This document shows, one piece after another, positions 45,019 through 55,807 of a stretch of DNA of 64,000 nucleotides. Position numbers and translations under genes: made by a program. The stretch is from Apium graveolens (lineage: Eukaryota; Streptophyta; Magnoliopsida; Apiales; Apiaceae). Below the pieces are notes generated by a model. That model saw nothing but the letters and a program-made list of their open reading frames with translations. It ran no database searches and had not been told where the DNA came from. The stretch covers positions 225,205,275-225,269,274 of the forward strand of contig NC_133649.1 of assembly GCF_009905375.1 (NCBI RefSeq), read 5' to 3'. Numbering within the stretch: position 1 is the first letter of the stretch; each line of letters begins with the position of its first letter.

Positions 45019-45830
45019 CGAATGAGAACTCTGTGAAGCTTGAATAGCTCACAGCTGCTTACAAGTAGAACAAACAAACTACAGAGAAATTCTTGACAGG
45101 TACAGCTTTTTCTATCTCTCTTTGAAATGTGTTTGCTTAGTTGAATGTTCTACTAGCTACACTTGGTTTATATATTATATATCACCAATTTTACATGACA
45201 ATAAGACAAGATAATAAAACAAAACATATCTAGTCTAACTCCATGCTACTTCACTACTATATTCCAGCATCTTTGAATATTTTCATAATAGCATGGAAAT
45301 GGTAATGCATCTTTGTTCTCAAATTCCTGCTTAACAGGCTGCCACATTCCTTTTGCAAACACCCAACGCATGTGACTGTGTTGTCACTGTCAACAGATAT
45401 TTGAATTTGATCATCCATCGGGTATATGCTTGTCATTGGTCGGGTAGCTTTGTTGATTATCCGCCGGGTAGCTTTGTTGATCATCCGTCGGGTAGCTATT
45501 TGTCACTTGACTTCATTTCACTTATACAGAATTACAAGATATCTTATATTTACAATTAATCAACCTATTCTGCATATCCACTAGTAGTCAACATGAATCA
45601 TATGCTCCTACAGAATCTACACAAATTTTTTTACAGAAATGTGCTACAATAATTATTTGTTACATAAGCTACTCACCTGATGGATGTCAAATTATCATCC
45701 GTCGGGACTATATTAAATCATCCGTCGGGACTATATTTGATCATTCGTCGAGTGCTATAAAATACACAAAGTTAAATCTACTAAGGTGTTTTGTTTAATT
45801 TATCATCAAGTTCACAACATATTCCTAATA
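44992..45830 (-). repeat. 3' LTR of element C, proximal piece
   Basis: Runs from the (TA)n tract (to 45018) to the LTR start TATTAGGAATATGTTG (minus), next to the polypurine tract. The second base is A where other LTRs have TG, so the terminal dinucleotide has mutated. It carries the CGACGGAT-type array at 45412-45760 and a TATA-containing ACCAAG region near 45170. Confidence 0.88.
45412..45760 (-). repeat. CGACGGAT motif array in LTR C
   Basis: About seven copies, mostly TCATCCGTCGGGTAG on the plus strand (CCCGACGGATGA in sense), plus a facing pair near 45680-45710. It uses CGACGGAT like B, but with an outer C-G where B has T-A. Confidence 0.8.
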
Positions 45831-45843
45831 ATCTCCCCCAATT
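45831..45843 (-). other. Polypurine tract of element C
   Basis: AAATTGGGGGAGA on the minus strand directly precedes the 3' LTR, the expected plus-strand primer. Confidence 0.85.
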
Positions 45844-46037
45844 TATGTCTACTGGAATTGTAGCCATAAATTAAGAGAAACTTGATGATAACAAAACATC
45901 CTAATGATACAGATTGAAAAGTAGTAGATAAAACTGATAAGTGTTATAATGTTTACTGAAAATTGAACAAAGCAAAGTATACAAAGAAGTTGCTCACAAT
46001 CATTATCAAGGTGCTCCTCTAGTCTGAGCAGATAAGT

Positions 46038-49000
46038 CTATTTCCTTAATTTTCTGTGGAACTCAAGTTCATCAGCTTCTGAGAGATCTAGCATTTCTTG
46101 CATTTCCAATAGAGTCTCATTGCTTGAGATACTCAACTGGTCCTCCAATCTGAAGAATCTTCTTACTCCCTTTTCACCCCTGAATTCCATCAGCCAATAA
46201 GGCCTCAAATGCACTCTTTTTCCTGTGAAGGGAATTGACAGAGTTTTTGGTAGTGCATCTTTTGCTTTATTACTCCTCAGCTCCTCAATCTTCTTTAGAA
46301 CTATCTCCTTGCAGTCATATTGTATCCAAAGTTCTTTTTGAAAGATGAGTAGATCTTTATTAGAACAAATTGGCTTTCTAGAAGAATCCTGTGAAGTGGT
46401 CATATTATCTCTTTTCCTCCCTTATATTTAAACACCAGCCTTTCAAGAAGATGTCTGTGAGCATCAATTCCTCGTACTTCTTTCAATTCATCTAAGTAGA
46501 GGTTTATGTCAGAGAACTCCTTGATGTCACAGATGTATAACAAATCTCCCTTGTTGACTGTAGATTGATATTTTGTTAGGGTCTTGGATCTGAGAGCCAC
46601 ATGTTTCACTTTCTTGCTTTCTCTAGTCTTTGTCTTCTTTGGCTTGTTGAAGATTGGAAAGTTTAGTTCAGGAATTGGCAAGCTATCCCAGTCTACTGAC
46701 TCATCCTTTGGAATTATGGGCTCACCATGAATATTCCTTGTTGGATCCACCACCTTGAATTCTTCAAATACCATTGAGGGTTTTGATGTCTGAGTTGAAG
46801 TTGTAGACTTTTTGGGAATGTAGTCTTCCATTTCCTCATCACTGAAGTCCAATTTTCTTTTGGAGTGGAGCTTGTATCTGAATCTTCTTTTCTGTTATGG
46901 TTCATCTTGCACTTTTTGATCTTGAGGTCAGCAATTACAGATGGTTGTGCAGAAATCTTAGTTATAGTCTTTACAGCTTGTAGTTTGGCCAAGATAGCAG
47001 CTTGCTACTTCTTTTGTTTGAGCTTCTTAGCATCTAAGGCAGCTTGCTTCTTTTCTTGCCTGATTATTTCATTCTCTTCCTTTTTAGCTTCTACAAACTA
47101 AGGGTGTCCAGCCACCACACGGATTTCTTTACCATTTTTATAAATCTTGGCAATTCTTCTTTTAAGTTCTGAATCAGCTGGATCCTTGAAAAATGCAATT
47201 GACCTAGCCAACAGCTTCTTCTCATCTGGCCTAGGTGTTTCATACACAATATCCATAGGATTTTTTTCTGAAAACTTTGACTAGTTTCTTTTAGGCTTCA
47301 TAATCAGCTTTGCTTTTGGTGATTTGATGCAAGATGTTTGACCCTTTTTCAGATAATTCAAACTCATTTCATTCACAGAGATGTGCTTGACTTCAGAGTG
47401 ATGATTGAAGACTTTGTCTGGTTCTCGAATTGGTCCAAATTTCTGTTGAATTTATGCATCTATTTTCCTCCATTTCTCTTTTAACTCCTTCTCAGCTGCT
47501 GCTACATCAATCTTTAGCAGTTTGTCATCTGTTTCCAGTTTTGCTTCTGCCAGATTTATGATGTCAATGCTATCCATGGATGGTGGCTTTGTGAAAGCAA
47601 TTGTTGGCACAAGTACTTTGCTGACTTGGATGTTGAGATGTTTCTCCCCCTCACTAGATGAGCCTTTCTCCCCCTTCTTGTTAGCATCAAATTGGAGAGT
47701 GGAAGGGAGTTGAGCAGCCACCAACTGTTGGAGCAGAGCAGTCCGAGTTACTTGATTAGCAAGTATCTTGGCCATTGACTTCTGCACATCAGATAATCTA
47801 GAGTCCATGGCCTCAACCTTTCTATTAAGATCAGCCTCCTTCCTTAGCTTCTGAGCTATCTCAGTCATGTTGGTTCCAGGAAGTCTAGCATCCAACCTTG
47901 CTATGAAATCTTGTTTTACTTCAGAAACTTCTTGCTTGATTTCATCCGTACTTTGACTGTGTTGGAGAGCTTGAATCTTATGCAGCTGGAGTGCTTCAAG
48001 ATGTGCTATAAGTAGCCTCTTTGTGCTGGCATTTGTAGATGCTTGAATGGCTGTTTGGGTGTCATGAATCAGCTTGAATAGTGTTGATTGGAGATTTGAG
48101 TAGGAACATTCTTTTGTTAGCATCCAGGCAGGAACATCTGCATCTCCCCCTATGCTCATGCTATCTTCCTCATCATCCCCACCAGCATCCCCAAATAAGT
48201 CTTTAGCCAGTTCAAAATCACTGCCAGTAGTTTAAGGCATAGCAGAGATTGCATCCTTTGCTCTTTATAGCGATTGAGTAGTGTGCACCAAATTAAGAAT
48301 TCTTTCAGCCTCCTCATTGCCCTATACAGCTAATGTTTGATAAGCTGTAACATGATGAGTAAATGTCTCAGCATTTAGGGAAATAGAATTTATGACAGCT
48401 TAATATTCTTGCTGAAATAGTCTTTTCCTTTCTGCATCATTGACATCCATCGACTCACTTGCAATGGTGTCCATCCTTATCTCTCCAGTACCTGCATTTC
48501 TCTCATGTCTCTCAGTTTTTGCATCAAGGGCTCCCCTTGGCTTCCCACACACCCTCACCTTCACCATCTAAGATGGGACTCCCCTCACTCACTTTTGCCA
48601 GTCCTGAAGAAATGGACTGCATTTGTTCACTTATATTCTCTCCTTTTGTCTGGGAGCAACCCAACCTCTCACTCAGTTTACTCCCTTCCCTCAGTCCTAA
48701 GAGTGATTGCACTACCACTAAGTCTTCTGCACTTGTGATGATTGAAGAAATTTGAAGTTGTGCAGAGACTCTAGACGGATGATGAATATCCATCGGGACA
48801 GTAGTATGGCTATCCAACGGATGACTGCTGCTAGGCTTATCCGTCGGGATACAATCACTACTTGACGGATGATGTATATCCATCGGGATAGAAGAAATGA
48901 ATGAGTTTGGAGTGGAGACTATTGTAGACTCTGTGCATATTGATTAAAATTTAGGCACAGATGTCTCAACAGACTCAGAAAGAAATGGCAAGCGAGCCAA

Positions 49001-50532
49001 CAAATCATCTAAAAGATGATGCTCACTTGCTTGGATTTTTGGCTTCTCCAAAAGAGTTAAATGTGGAGAATTTGGAAGTGATGTATTGATCATGTCAACA
49101 TCCAGTGAGTGTGTGGGTAAATTTGGTGTTTTAGGTGCTTCAATTGTTAAGGATTTTGGCTGTGACTCCACATTTATTGGAGTCGCATCAATATGACTTT
49201 GAGAAGGTGCAGTGACTGGGTCTTTAGCTCCAGTTTGCACTGTGTGTGTTCCCTGTGCATCCCCAAGGATTTTTCATCTTTTCTTTCTAGCATAAGTTTG
49301 TGGTGAACTTGTGTCCCTAGCCCTCTTGATTTGTGCTCCTGGTTGGAAGCTTGTTTCAATAGTAACATCCTTTTGGGAGGATGAAACTAGAATTGAGCTT
49401 ATTTCCTTATTAACAACCACAGTTTGTTGGGAAACTGTGATGTGGCTAGGCTTGGGTACACTCATCTCACCAGCCTTATCTTAAGGGTTTCTTTGATTTT
49501 CACCCTGTCCCTCATCTTGCTCACTCACCTTCACACTCTCCTCTTTGTGTTTACTAGATTTTGCAACTGATTTCTTTTGAAAGAAACCAGAGGGGGTTTT
49601 CTTAGTTTTGGGTTTAGAAATTGTTGTTTTGGTAGCTTGGGTAGGCATCTGTTGGGTCATTGACACAGATGCCATAGCTACACTAGAAGGCAAATAAATG
49701 TGTGAGGTTGGAAGAGTGGAGACAGTAGAGCTTACCTCACTTACCTGAGGACCCTCCATGACTGGAAAATAGAAGAGGGGCACCTCTTTGTGGTGATTAG
49801 CTCTATTAAGATCTGCAATAATTCTTCTTTCTTGAACCCAACAATTCAGCTTGTTGGTTGGGTTCTCAATTGCAATGTCCTCAATAAGATGGTTAACAAG
49901 CATCATAAAGAATCTAGCATAATAGACACATTTACCTCTCTTATTGAGTTCTCCTAACTTAAACCTAACTCAAATATGATTAAGTCACTGAAGTTAAAGT
50001 ACTTATCAGTAACTAGCATATAAAGCATGTTAAGCATGGAAATGTTAACAGAATCAAAGTTACTAATCTTACCAGAAAATACCTTAGTTACCACATCACA
50101 TTAAAGGCTCCATTCTTTTCTAAGACCTAACCTCCTAATTTCACTTAACTTAGAAGTGGAAAGTGCATAGCCCATGGAATTTAGCATGTTAACTATATCA
50201 GTGTCTGTGTGTGGAACAGTAGCAGTGTTATCTGGAATTCTAAAGCATGCTTTGACAATTTTACTATTAATACAAAACTGTTTACCTTTGAGAGTGAAAG
50301 TTATGGTCTTGTCAGTTGAGTTATACACGGCAGTTGTCCATATCATCTCTACAACCTCACAGTAGATTGTGGGAGATTCCAGCATCGCATAGTTGAGTTT
50401 ATAGCCTTTCACAAAATCCATCATTTTGTGAAAATCTCCAGACTGTTGAATCTCCTTGTTCACTAGAGCTGTGAAGTTGTTCTTTTCATAGATATATCCA
50501 GTCGGAGACATGATTTTAACAACAGGTGCCAT
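46038..50532 (-). pseudogene. Full-length additional ORF (aORF) of element C, broken
   Basis: From ATG 50532 (MAPVVKIMSPTGYIYEKNN) to the stop at 46038, 4.5 kb or about 1,500 codons once intact. The N-terminal domain (about 200 residues) matches A: DFHKMMDFVKGYKL, SPTIYCEVVEMIWTTA, LRKEWS. A long Ser/Pro/Thr-rich middle follows. It contains a basic KKKTPSGFF-like patch and a motif-encoded MDIHHPS repeat (48768-48888). Next is a Gln/Leu/Lys-rich helical stretch (48159-47452), then a second compact part ending HRKLRK. Stops near 50101, 49481, 49270, 48944 and 48520 and frameshifts at 48240-48480 and 47440-46860 break it. No enzyme motif is recognised. A capsid, envelope-like or adaptor role would be speculation. 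Confidence 0.75.
48768..48888 (-). repeat. Motif cluster inside the aORF of element C
   Basis: Six motif words (GACGGATGAT, ATCCATCGGG, CCAACGGATG, ATCCGTCGGG and repeats) alternate orientation within about 120 bp, encoding MDIHHPS-like repeats. This is a further location, besides LTR, spacer and INT-RT linker, where the motif is embedded in the element. Confidence 0.75.
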
Positions 50533-50640
50533 TGTTAAAGATTTGAAATTTGCAGTGAGAGTATTTGCTTTTGAGGAAGAAAGAAGTTAGAGCAATTGAT
50601 TCTTGAGAATGATAAAAGAGTAGAATAAAACTGAATTCTG

Positions 50641-50648
50641 CTTTTATA
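50641..50648 (-). promoter_or_regulatory. TATA box before the extra ORF, element C
   Basis: TATAAAAG on the minus strand, 116 bp before the aORF ATG, equivalent to the boxes in A and B. The four bases before it (ATAG) are shared with B, while the following leader differs. Confidence 0.65.
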
Positions 50649-50756
50649 CTATCTGAGAAATAAATTGTCAACAATAATAAAGCGCAATAAAGTAACCAAT
50701 CAAAATAGCCCAAAATAGTCGTTTAAAAATAAATAAACTGTAAAAATTCTGTCACT

Positions 50757-50962
50757 TATCCGTCGTGTTGTGCTTAAAAACTATAAGTATACTCGATGGA
50801 TAACTTCTAGATTTTTAACGGCTAAGATTGAGACAATTCAACGGATGAGGATAAATCAATTATCCGTCGGGTTATGAAATAATCCAGAAAAGTAATTGAT
50901 TTTTATTACCAAATAATGTTCCGACGGATGATCAAACTCGATGGATAATGAGCATCCGTCGG
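50757..50962 (-). promoter_or_regulatory. Hairpin-rich post-pol spacer, element C
   Basis: 50931-50940 (CCGACGGATG) pairs perfectly with 50953-50962 (CATCCGTCGG). The same stem in B is closed by T-A. Near 50757-50806, TTATCCGTCG faces CGATGGATAA with a weaker inner stem than in B. The internal TATA box follows about 110 bp downstream in sense. Confidence 0.72.
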
Positions 50963-51059
50963 GATGTAAATTTTGACTTAGCCAAAATTTCATCCAAAAC
51001 AGAAAAATATCAATTAAGTTTCTAGCTGCAATAAAACTTGCAAAAATATCTAAAATAAT

Positions 51060-52562
51060 TCAATAATAATTAAGCGTACCTAACTCATTTACCAACCTTG
51101 AAAAGGTGGATTCATCAAGAGGCTTGGTAAATATATCTGCAAGCTGCTTTTCACTTGGAACAAAATGAAGTTCCACAGTACCATTCATCACATGCTCCCT
51201 AATGAAGTGGTACTTGATGTCTATGTGCTTTGTTCTTGAATGCTGCACTGGATTTTCAGTGATGGAAATTACACTTGTGTTATCATAGAAAATGGGAATT
51301 ATATTCACTTGTAGACCATAGTCCAACAATTGGTTTTTCATCCACAAAATCTGTGCACAGCAACTACCAACAGCATTATATTCAGTTTCAGCTGTAGAGG
51401 TAGAAACTGAATTTTGCTTTTTACTGAACCGGGACACAAGCTTGTTCCCTAGAAATTGACAGGTTCCTGTTGTGCTTTTTCCGTCTATTTTACAACTTGT
51501 ATAATCTGCATCTGAATAACCAGTTAGATTAAAACCAGAATCTCTTGGGTACCAAGTGCCAATTTTTGGTGTTCCCTTGAGATATCTAAAAATTCTCTTG
51601 GTAGCTACTAAGTGAGATTCTCTAGGATCAGCCTGAAATCTAGCACAAAGACAAGTAGCAAATATTATATCTGGCCTACTAGCTGTCAAGTACAGAAGTG
51701 AGCCAATCATGCCCCTGTAGCTTGAAATATCCACAGACTTTTCAGTATTGTTTAATTCAAGTTTAGTTGCAGTGGCCATGTGAGTTTTTACAGATGTGCA
51801 ATCCATTAGATCAAACTTCTTTAAAAGATCATGAATATATTTAGTTTGACTAATGAATATTCCATCACTAACTTGCTTAACTTGTAAACCAGGAAAGTAA
51901 GTTAGTTCTCCCATCGTGCTCATTTCATACTTACTTTGCAATAATTTGGTAAACTTTTTGCCAAGTTTTTTATCTTTAGAACCAAATATAATATCATCTA
52001 CATAGATTTGAACAAGTATAATAGAGCCATTAACATTTCTAAAGAATAAAGTTTTCTCAACAGTACCTCTTGTGAAGTGATTTTCCAAAAGAAACTTTGA
52101 TAAAGTGTCATACCAAGCTCTAGGTGCTTGCTTCAATCCATAAAGTGCTTTCAAAGGATAGTAGACATACTCTGGAAAATTAGGGTCTTCAAAACCAGGA
52201 GGCTGACTAACATAAACTTCCTCCTCCAAATCTCCATTCAGAAAAGCACTTTCGACATCCATTTGATAGACCTTGAAATTGGCATGGGCTGCATAAGCTA
52301 AGAAGATTCTGATGGCTTCAAGTCTTGCAACAGGAGCAAAGGTTTTATCAAAATCTATTCCTTCTTGTTGACAGTAGCCCTTAGCAACCAATCTAGCTTT
52401 GTTCCTGACCACTATGCCACTTTCATCCATCTTGTTCTTGAATACCCACTTGGTGTCAATTGGATTCTTTTCTTTAGGTTTGGGTACCAGCTTCCATACC
52501 TTGTTCCTTTCAAATTGGTTTAGCTCCTCCTGCATAGCTAAAATCCAATGAGGATCCAACAA
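51060..52562 (-). CDS. Reverse transcriptase-RNase H of element C, open frame
   Basis: An uninterrupted 500-residue frame and the best preserved polymerase of the three sibling elements. [55 protein letters not shown] and [10 protein letters not shown]. RNase [34 protein letters not shown], ending LNYY. Small changes (FPGLQ for FLGLQ, FSRF for WFSK-type context) suggest drift. Not linked in frame to integrase, so probably not expressed normally. Confidence 0.92.
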   Translation of the reverse strand: MLDPHWILAMQEELNQFERNKVWKLVPKPKEKNPIDTKWVFKNKMDESGIVVRNKARLVAKGYCQQEGIDFDKTFAPVARLEAIRIFLAYAAHANFKVYQMDVESAFLNGDLEEEVYVSQPPGFEDPNFPEYVYYPLKALYGLKQAPRAWYDTLSKFLLENHFTRGTVEKTLFFRNVNGSIILVQIYVDDIIFGSKDKKLGKKFTKLLQSKYEMSTMGELTYFPGLQVKQVSDGIFISQTKYIHDLLKKFDLMDCTSVKTHMATATKLELNNTEKSVDISSYRGMIGSLLYLTASRPDIIFATCLCARFQADPRESHLVATKRIFRYLKGTPKIGTWYPRDSGFNLTGYSDADYTSCKIDGKSTTGTCQFLGNKLVSRFSKKQNSVSTSTAETEYNAVGSCCAQILWMKNQLLDYGLQVNIIPIFYDNTSVISITENPVQHSRTKHIDIKYHFIREHVMNGTVELHFVPSEKQLADIFTKPLDESTFSRLVNELGTLNYY

Positions 52563-52570
52563 AGCTTCTT

Positions 52571-54198
52571 CTACCTTCTTTGGTTCTTCCTTAGATAGAA
52601 AACTGCTATATAGACATTCTTCTTGAGTTGCTCTCCTTGTTTGAACTCTAGAAGATGCATCACCAATGATGAGCTCAAAAGGGTGATCTTTAGTCCATTT
52701 TCTTTGTTGAGGTAGATTAGCTCTAGATGAAGAGGCCTCATTGTTATCTTCATGTGTGACTGAGTTTTGATTATAAGAAACCCCCCTGAGTTTGTGAATC
52801 TTTGATTTGAGAAAGGGGAACTTTCTGTAGGTGATCTATTCTGACTTTCAGCTTCTCTTAATGTTCCGACGGATGATGCACTTTGTGTCCCGACGGATGA
52901 AGCTGATTGACTCCCGACGGATAAGGCAGATTGTCTCCCGACGGATGAAGCATTTTGTAACTCGACAGATGTTGAATTATATACTTCATTAGTTGTAGAT
53001 TTTTCTGCATTATCCTTATTCACTGTTTCTTGATCACTTTCATCATCACTGTCATCACTAATCATCTCCACATTATCAAACTTGAGGTTTTCATGGAAAT
53101 CTCCATCTTGTAGTCCTTCAATCTTTTTTTCATCAAACACAACATGTATTGATTCCATAACAATGTTGGTTCTTAGATTGTAGACCCTATATGCTTTTCC
53201 CACAGCATATCCAACAAAAATTCCTTCATCTGCTTTAGCATCAAACTTCCCATGTTGATCAGTTTGATTCCTCAAGATAAAACATTTGCAGCCAAAGACA
53301 TGAAGAAAATTTAGAGTTTGCTTCCTATTCTTGAACAATTGGTAGGATTTCATACACTTAGCTTGATTAATCAAAGAAATATTCTGAGTGTAGCAAGCAG
53401 TGTTCACAGCTTCAGCCCAGAAATATGTTGGTAACTTTGATTCTTCAAGCATTGTCCTTGCAGCTTCAATAAGAGATCTGTTCTTCCTTTCCACTACTCC
53501 ATTTTGTTGTGGAGTTCTTGCTACAGAAAACTCATGTATAATCTCATTATCTTCACAAAATGTTCACATCTCAGAATTCTTGAACTCAGTACCATTGTCA
53601 CTCCCGATTCTTCTTACTTTAAAATCAGGATGATTGTTGGCTTGCCTTATATAATTGATGATGATTTCACTAGCTTCATCTTTAGACTTTAGAAAATATG
53701 TCCAAGAGAACTTTGAGAAATCATCCACAATTACTAGGTAAAATCTTTTTTTTTGAGATAGATAACACATTGACTGGTCTAAACAAATTCATGTGTAACA
53801 ATTGCAAAGGTTCTTCAATAGTTGAATCAAGCTTCTTTTCGAATGATGCTTTGATCTGCTTTCCTTTTTGGCGGGCATCACATAAACCATCCTTAGTAAA
53901 CTCCATTTGAGGAATACCTCTAACTAGTTCTTTCTTGACAAGCTCTTGAAGTTTAGATGGGACAGCATCTTGTGCCATAGCCAACTTTCATCTTGACTTA
54001 CTTTACTGAGAAGACAAGTGATAGATTCTGCATTAGATGAGTTGAAGTCAGCTAGATACACATTTCATATTCTCACTCCAGTGAGAACTACTTTGTTGCT
54101 TCTCTTGTTTGTCACAACACAGGCTTCTGAATTGAAGGTTACTGTATTGCCCTTATCACAAAGCTGGCCGATACTCAACAAATTGTGCTTGAGACCAT
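52571..54198 (-). pseudogene. Protease (partial)-integrase of element C, broken
   Basis: The protease active site lies outside C's visible part, cut by element E; HNLLSIGQLCD remains at the edge. In integrase the zinc site reads CDARQKGK (a Cys replaced), the first catalytic Asp block reads HMNLFRP (Asp to Asn), while SDNGTEF and GVVERKNR are kept. Frameshifts near 53750 and 52780 and a stop near 53564 split it. The Ser/Val/Gly linker is encoded by the motif cluster at 52863-52972. Confidence 0.88.
52863..52972 (-). repeat. Motif cluster in INT-RT linker, element C
   Basis: Five motif copies, four reading CCGACGGAT on the plus strand, so ATCCGTCGG in element sense, opposite to the LTR C array. 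The last copy reads CGACAGAT. Confidence 0.85.
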
Positions 54199-55665
54199 TG
54201 ATAAGTGGCATTTTATACCACTTAGAACGTCTTAAAATGGCTTAAATTGGTGTCTTGAAATCAAGTATTTTGTGTATTTGATGCGTTTTTCTAGTGTTTA
54301 TGCATTTCAGGGTATTAGTTGCATTTCGGGAGAGGAATCATCAAGAATAAGCCTTGGCATGTGTTCACCATTGCGAGAGGAAAGGAATGGGCAGATTACA
54401 GCGAAGAAACGGAGCAAACCTGGATTTTTTCCAGTAGAGGCCTGCGCGCCCGCGCAGCAATGCTAAGCGGCCGCGCAGCAACCTGCGCGCCCGCGCAGCT
54501 ATGCTGAGCGGCCGCGCAGGGTCGGGAATTTTGCTGAATTATTTTAGACTTCTACTTCTGTTTGGCTTCCAACTTCTATGTAATCTGAGTTTTATGGGAC
54601 TATTATATAGGTAGATTTGAGACGTTTTCACAGAGAGTATTAAGGGGATTATGTTTTAGATTGTGTTTTACGCAAGAAGCGAAGGAGATAAGGAAGAAGA
54701 CCGATTTAGCACACCGCAACGAAGAGGGAGCATATATTCTTGTGATTCTTGTTTCGTTGTAACGTTGGATGCTAGTTTTCTTGCTTTGACTTATTTACTC
54801 TTGTGACGTACTCTGTTTAATATAATTAGTTTAGTTATTATTTTCTTGTGTTTGTTTATCATGATTTCATATGAACCCATGATGGCGATAAGTTCTATTA
54901 TGGGCTAATCGTGATCATGGGGTTGCAACGGATTTATTATGGAATTCTTTAGTTAATTGTTTAATACTTTAGTGTGTGATGATTGCATGATATCTAGTAT
55001 TGGTTGTGCGTATTCGTCTTATGTGCGTCGCGAACATATAAGATACGGTGTTAATCTCTTGTGAAGCGACGGTGGATCTTGAGATTTAGAACTTGCCATG
55101 CTAGCATAGGTTCATGTACGTTGCGCATGATTAGTGGGTAACTCTAACAGTTTTATTTGCCCTATGTAATCAAAAAAAAAGGAATAACTTGTGCTTAAAT
55201 CGTTATGTTGTCAATTTCTGTAGACATATAGGAACTCAACATAATTGATGACTATTCAACTTCTATCTTAATTGTGGATGCTTGGTAGAATGGTATTAGT
55301 ACAATGAAAGTTGGCTTTTATCAGTTTCGTGTTATTCGATTAATATCATCACTGTCACATGCTAAAGGTAATAACAATGGCTATAGAAGGAAGTAATAAT
55401 GAAGTTGTGATCTCATGAGTGTTTTATTATTGATAAATTGAAGTGTTAGTTAAGTGGTTAATTAAGTAGTTAATTATAGTTAATATTTAATCAACAATTT
55501 TAAGTGTTATTATCTTAACATTGAGAAGTAATCATACATTGGTGAGTGAGTTTAATTAGACAATAATTTAGTCTGAGTCTCTGAGGGAACGAACTAGAAA
55601 GTATTCTATATTACTTGCGAACGCGTATACTTGCGTGAATATTAGCGCGTGTTTTCGCCCTAACA
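54199..55665 (+). repeat. 5' LTR of element E
   Basis: 1467 bp from TGATAAGTGG to CCCTAACA. The first 322 bp hold two GC-rich 41-bp units (54441-54520) with NotI-like GCGGCCGC cores, in otherwise AT-rich sequence. No convincing open frame; short frames across the GC units are repeat shadows. Confidence 0.92.
54441..54520 (+). repeat. GC-rich 41-bp module, two copies, in LTR E
   Basis: Each unit contains CTGCGCGCCCGCGCAG, a near-perfect inverted repeat, then ATGCTGAGCGGCCGCGCAG. A third copy lies inside the element at 61036-61073, next to similar TTTTCCAG and GGGTCG flanks. Confidence 0.9.
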
Positions 55666-55671
55666 AGTTTT

Positions 55672-55691
55672 TGGCACCGCTGCCGGAGACT
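55672..55691 (+). other. Primer-binding site of element E
   Basis: TGGCACCGCTGCCGGAGACT, six bases after the LTR, resembles the Asp-tRNA complement used by Athila/Tat elements, with a few changes. Confidence 0.75.
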
Positions 55692-55807
55692 CGGCGTATT
55701 TGTTTAGTTTATGTACTTACCATCATTGGTCATTAGGACTCAGTGATTAGGACGTAGTAGTTACTTATTTTTTTCTGGTTGTGTTTCAGGTACTTTAGCA
55801 AGCGTTT

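Larger units (their letters stand above)
37468..54198 (-). mobile_element. Copia element C (SIRE-like), interrupted
   Basis: Reverse-strand element holding, from its 5' side (right): part of PR, INT, RT, RNase H, hairpin spacer, full-length but broken aORF, polypurine tract and 3' LTR. The 3' LTR is split by a pararetrovirus copy at 37709-44991. Its gag and 5' LTR are not visible because Athila element E inserted at 54199; they may continue beyond the window. The LTR edge abuts cob sequence at 37467 (AGGTA would be the target duplication). Confidence 0.9.

Noticed and set aside
54272..54507. Short Ala/Arg/Pro-rich frames over the GC modules
   Set aside because: They are translations of the GC-rich repeat and occur again in the 3' LTR; no independent support.
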